A stretch of DNA of 8,639 nt, from the NCBI GenBank assembly GCA_948505485.1, contig CAOPQH010000063.1:1-8639 (forward strand), in the 5' to 3' direction. Each line of letters opens with the position of its first letter. Position 1 is the stretch's first letter. Of this stretch, positions 7,001-8,639 are shown one piece after another. The position numbers were made by a program, and so were the translations under genes. Source of the DNA: an uncultured Clostridia bacterium (GTDB lineage: Bacteria; Bacillota; Clostridia; TANB77; CAG-508). The notes beneath the pieces were generated by a model. It searched no databases. It was not told the origin of the DNA and saw only the letters and a list, made by a program, of their open reading frames with translations.

Positions 7001-7027
7001 TGTATGCGATGTTGTATAGATAAAATC
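7001..7027 (-). promoter_or_regulatory. Candidate sigma-E promoter of the spoIIIA operon
   Basis: CATACA (7006-7001) matches the sigma-E -10 core exactly, and ATTTT (7026-7022) matches four of five bases of the -35 core ATATT, with a 15-nt spacer. Transcription would start near 6993, about 20 nt before the spoIIIAA ATG. That spoIIIA is transcribed by sigma-E in the mother cell is known from B. subtilis; the assignment here is by position and a partial match. The -35 element lies inside the inverted repeat 7013-7045. Confidence 0.4.
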
Positions 7028-7045
7028 TTCGATTTTTTCTATACA
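7013..7045. repeat. 33-nt inverted repeat over the spoIIIA promoter region
   Basis: Arms of 15 nt (7013-7027 and 7031-7045) are complementary at 14 of 15 positions around a 3-nt centre. The outer part is TGTATAG/CTATACA. The repeat spans the putative -35 and lies between the upstream gene's terminator and the predicted -10. It may be an operator for a dimeric regulator or a second RNA hairpin after the terminator; I cannot tell which. Confidence 0.6.
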
Positions 7046-7046
7046 C

Positions 7047-7080
7047 AAAAAAGAGACATATTATTATATGCCTCTTTTTT
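7047..7080 (-). terminator. Intrinsic terminator of the upstream membrane-protein gene
   Basis: A 15-bp stem (7080-7066 with 7061-7047) has one G-U pair and a 4-nt loop, and ends in a run of six U. It lies 59 nt after the stop of the unknown membrane-protein gene. A-runs on the other side make it potentially active on both strands. It separates that gene from the spoIIIA operon. Confidence 0.85.
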
Positions 7081-7139
7081 TATATTTAGAACTATTTTTA
7101 TGAATTTTCTAGTTCATCTGTTGGATTTTCATTATCATC

Positions 7140-8639
7140 TTATTCGTCCAAATTAACTTTTAATATTGCATTTCCTTCTTCATCTTTATTTTCTTCGTCT
7201 ACACCTATTTGTTCTTCATCATTATCTTCATCATTATCTTCATCATCATTTTTGTCTTCTTCTTTATCTTCTTCGTCTGGTAACATATTTTGTGTTACGT
7301 CTTTTTCTTCGCCCATAACTTTATTTAATAAATTTGTTTGAGTTGATAATCCTTGTATTGCTTCTTGTATTCCAGAGAACATTTCGCTTAATTCTTCACT
7401 ACTGTATTCATTTAATACTCTTACATTTGCTAGACTTTCTGTTTCAACATTATCAACAAATTTATTGTTATTTGTTATTATTATATCTGCTGATACTTCT
7501 TTATTAGTTGCATTAACTTGTGCTTCTATTGTATATTTTTCTCCAACTTCTTTTAAATCTTTTATGTTATTGTATTCAGCACCTATTTTTAATTCTGCAT
7601 TAACATCATCTGAAGTTATTTTAAATGTTACGTTAGATTTTACATTAGAATCTTGTTTTTCTTTATTTATATTAATATTTAAATTTACTGTATTACCACT
7701 TTCTGTAATTGTAATTTCTATATTTGCAATTGTTTCTTCTTTGTTTATTATAATATTTATTAAATCTTCATTATTATCGTTAAGTATTTGTATAACTGTT
7801 TTTACTAATTTTCCATTTTCTTTGTATACTGTTATATATGCTACTTCTTTGTTTTCTGTAGTCTCATTCTTTAATTCTTCTAATATACTTTCAATTTCAT
7901 TTTTTAATGAATCTACTGTATATTCATCATTACTATATTTTACTATTTTTTCTAATATTAGAGTATCATCTTTTAATTTTTCTAATATATTGTTTAATAT
8001 TTGTAAAATCTTTGTGTCAGTTAATTTTAATTTATAACCTTCTTTGTTTCCTTCTGTTACTTTTTCAAAATCACTATCTTCAAGATCTTTTACTAATATA
8101 TCATAATATGTATTATATATTTTCTTTAATTCTTCTTTTGTAAAAAATCCTTCTTGTAATGAATTTAAATCTAATTTATCTGGTATGTTTGATGTATCAC
8201 TAATTCCTAATTTTTCTGCAAATTCTTTTAAGTTATTATTTTCAATTGCTATATAATCACTTTCGTCTGTATCAAGTTTTATACCATATTTATCTCCATC
8301 TTGTACATATCTCATTTTTGCATCTTGAGATAAATAACTTACTTTAATATCTTCTTGTACTTTTTTATTTGATGCATCAACTTTTCCATCAAATGTTAAA
8401 CTTGCATTTTTTAATACGTCATCTATACTAGCTTCTCCAACATTGCTATTAATTTTTATCTCTCCATTGTTTTCGTATGCTTTTTCACTTTTCTTTTCAT
8501 CATATTTTGTAATTAATTCATCCTCTAATAATTCTGATATTTCTTTATTTTGTGCAATATATTTTAAGAATTTATCTTTATTGCTTTTAAAAGTATCTGT
8601 TCCAAAATATAGGTATCCAAATACTCCTCCTGCTAATAT
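7140..8639 (-). CDS. Membrane-anchored protein with acidic C-terminal tail, partial (N-terminus beyond right edge)
   Basis: I do not recognise this family. The frame stays open from the right edge to the TAA at 7142-7140, giving 499 residues; the Met at 8315 is internal, because the frame continues unbroken upstream with similar protein-like sequence. The window opens inside a hydrophobic segment, ILAGGVFGYLYFG (8639-8601), so the protein is probably anchored by one N-terminal helix with the rest outside the membrane. A charged helical part with FLKYIAQNKEISELLEDELI follows. Then come long alternating strand patterns rich in Ile, Asn, Thr and Lys (roughly 8330-7450), with a helical stretch near 8130-7870. 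The last 47 residues (7283-7143) are mostly Asp and Glu, with a DNDE repeat. The strand-rich middle could be an open beta-sheet fold of the lipoprotein-carrier kind, but that is a guess. It is transcribed separately from spoIIIA, because a strong terminator intervenes. Confidence 0.8.
   Translation of the reverse strand: MLAGGVFGYLYFGTDTFKSNKDKFLKYIAQNKEISELLEDELITKYDEKKSEKAYENNGEIKINSNVGEASIDDVLKNASLTFDGKVDASNKKVQEDIKVSYLSQDAKMRYVQDGDKYGIKLDTDESDYIAIENNNLKEFAEKLGISDTSNIPDKLDLNSLQEGFFTKEELKKIYNTYYDILVKDLEDSDFEKVTEGNKEGYKLKLTDTKILQILNNILEKLKDDTLILEKIVKYSNDEYTVDSLKNEIESILEELKNETTENKEVAYITVYKENGKLVKTVIQILNDNNEDLINIIINKEETIANIEITITESGNTVNLNININKEKQDSNVKSNVTFKITSDDVNAELKIGAEYNNIKDLKEVGEKYTIEAQVNATNKEVSADIIITNNNKFVDNVETESLANVRVLNEYSSEELSEMFSGIQEAIQGLSTQTNLLNKVMGEEKDVTQNMLPDEEDKEEDKNDDEDNDEDNDEEQIGVDEENKDEEGNAILKVNLDE
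7215..7250. repeat. 12-bp tandem repeat, three copies, in the acidic tail
   Basis: Units at 7215-7226, 7227-7238 and 7239-7250 are near-identical; the third differs only near its end. The first two units are identical, and read on the minus strand the repeat gives GATAATGATGAA-like units coding DNDE in tandem. Because the unit is a multiple of three, copy number can change by slippage without breaking the frame. Confidence 0.75.

Noticed and set aside
6650..7156. Plus-strand reading frame of 168 codons
   Set aside because: It is antisense to spoIIIAA and crosses the inverted repeat and the terminator. The Ser/Phe/Cys-rich composition is typical of a shadow frame.
7465..8037. Plus-strand reading frame of 190 codons, very hydrophobic
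   Set aside because: It is antisense to the acidic-tail protein; the hydrophobic residues arise because the complement of Lys/Asn/Glu codons reads as Phe/Leu/Ile.
8313..8315. ATG at 8315 as the start of the unknown membrane protein
   Set aside because: The frame stays open for another 108 codons to the window edge, with a membrane segment and protein-like sequence, and no Shine-Dalgarno precedes this ATG.

Overview
The window is a very AT-rich stretch (by eye about a quarter GC) in which every recognisable gene lies on the minus strand. It carries a complete spoIIIA operon, spoIIIAA to spoIIIAH, so the source is an endospore-forming Firmicute. The low GC, the A-rich Shine-Dalgarno leaders and the lysine/asparagine/isoleucine-rich proteins point to the Clostridia rather than the Bacilli; I cannot name a genus. 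TGA, TAG and TAA all act as stops and tryptophan is TGG, so the standard bacterial code applies.

Layout from right to left, which is the direction of transcription. (1) 8639-7140: the 3' part of a gene for a membrane-anchored, probably extracytoplasmic protein with a strongly acidic tail. I do not recognise the family. It is followed by a strong hairpin terminator at 7080-7047. (2) 7045-7001: a promoter region with a 33-nt near-perfect inverted repeat and a sigma-E-like -10 element. (3) 6972-1661: spoIIIAA, AB, AC, AD, AE, AF, AG and AH in canonical order, with gaps of 11 to 87 nt. (4) 1660-1484: an intergenic region with a candidate promoter and two hairpins. (5) 1483-1: the first 494 codons of pyrG (CTP synthase), which runs off the left edge.

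The eight SpoIIIA proteins are made in the mother cell during engulfment. With the forespore protein SpoIIQ, which is not in this window, they form the A-Q complex (feeding tube) that joins the two cells and supports late sigma-G activity. SpoIIIAA is the cytosolic secretion-type ATPase. SpoIIIAB, AC, AD and AE are the membrane platform. SpoIIIAF, AG and AH are membrane-anchored proteins with ring-building domains in the intermembrane space. All eight look intact.

I found no undescribed multi-gene system, mobile element, CRISPR array, tRNA or rRNA. The points worth a second look are mostly small-scale: the inverted repeat over the spoIIIA promoter, the two-hairpin pyrG leader, a start-stop codon pair behind the best ribosome site before spoIIIAD, and an apparently recent stop codon that shortens the acidic tail of the unknown membrane protein.
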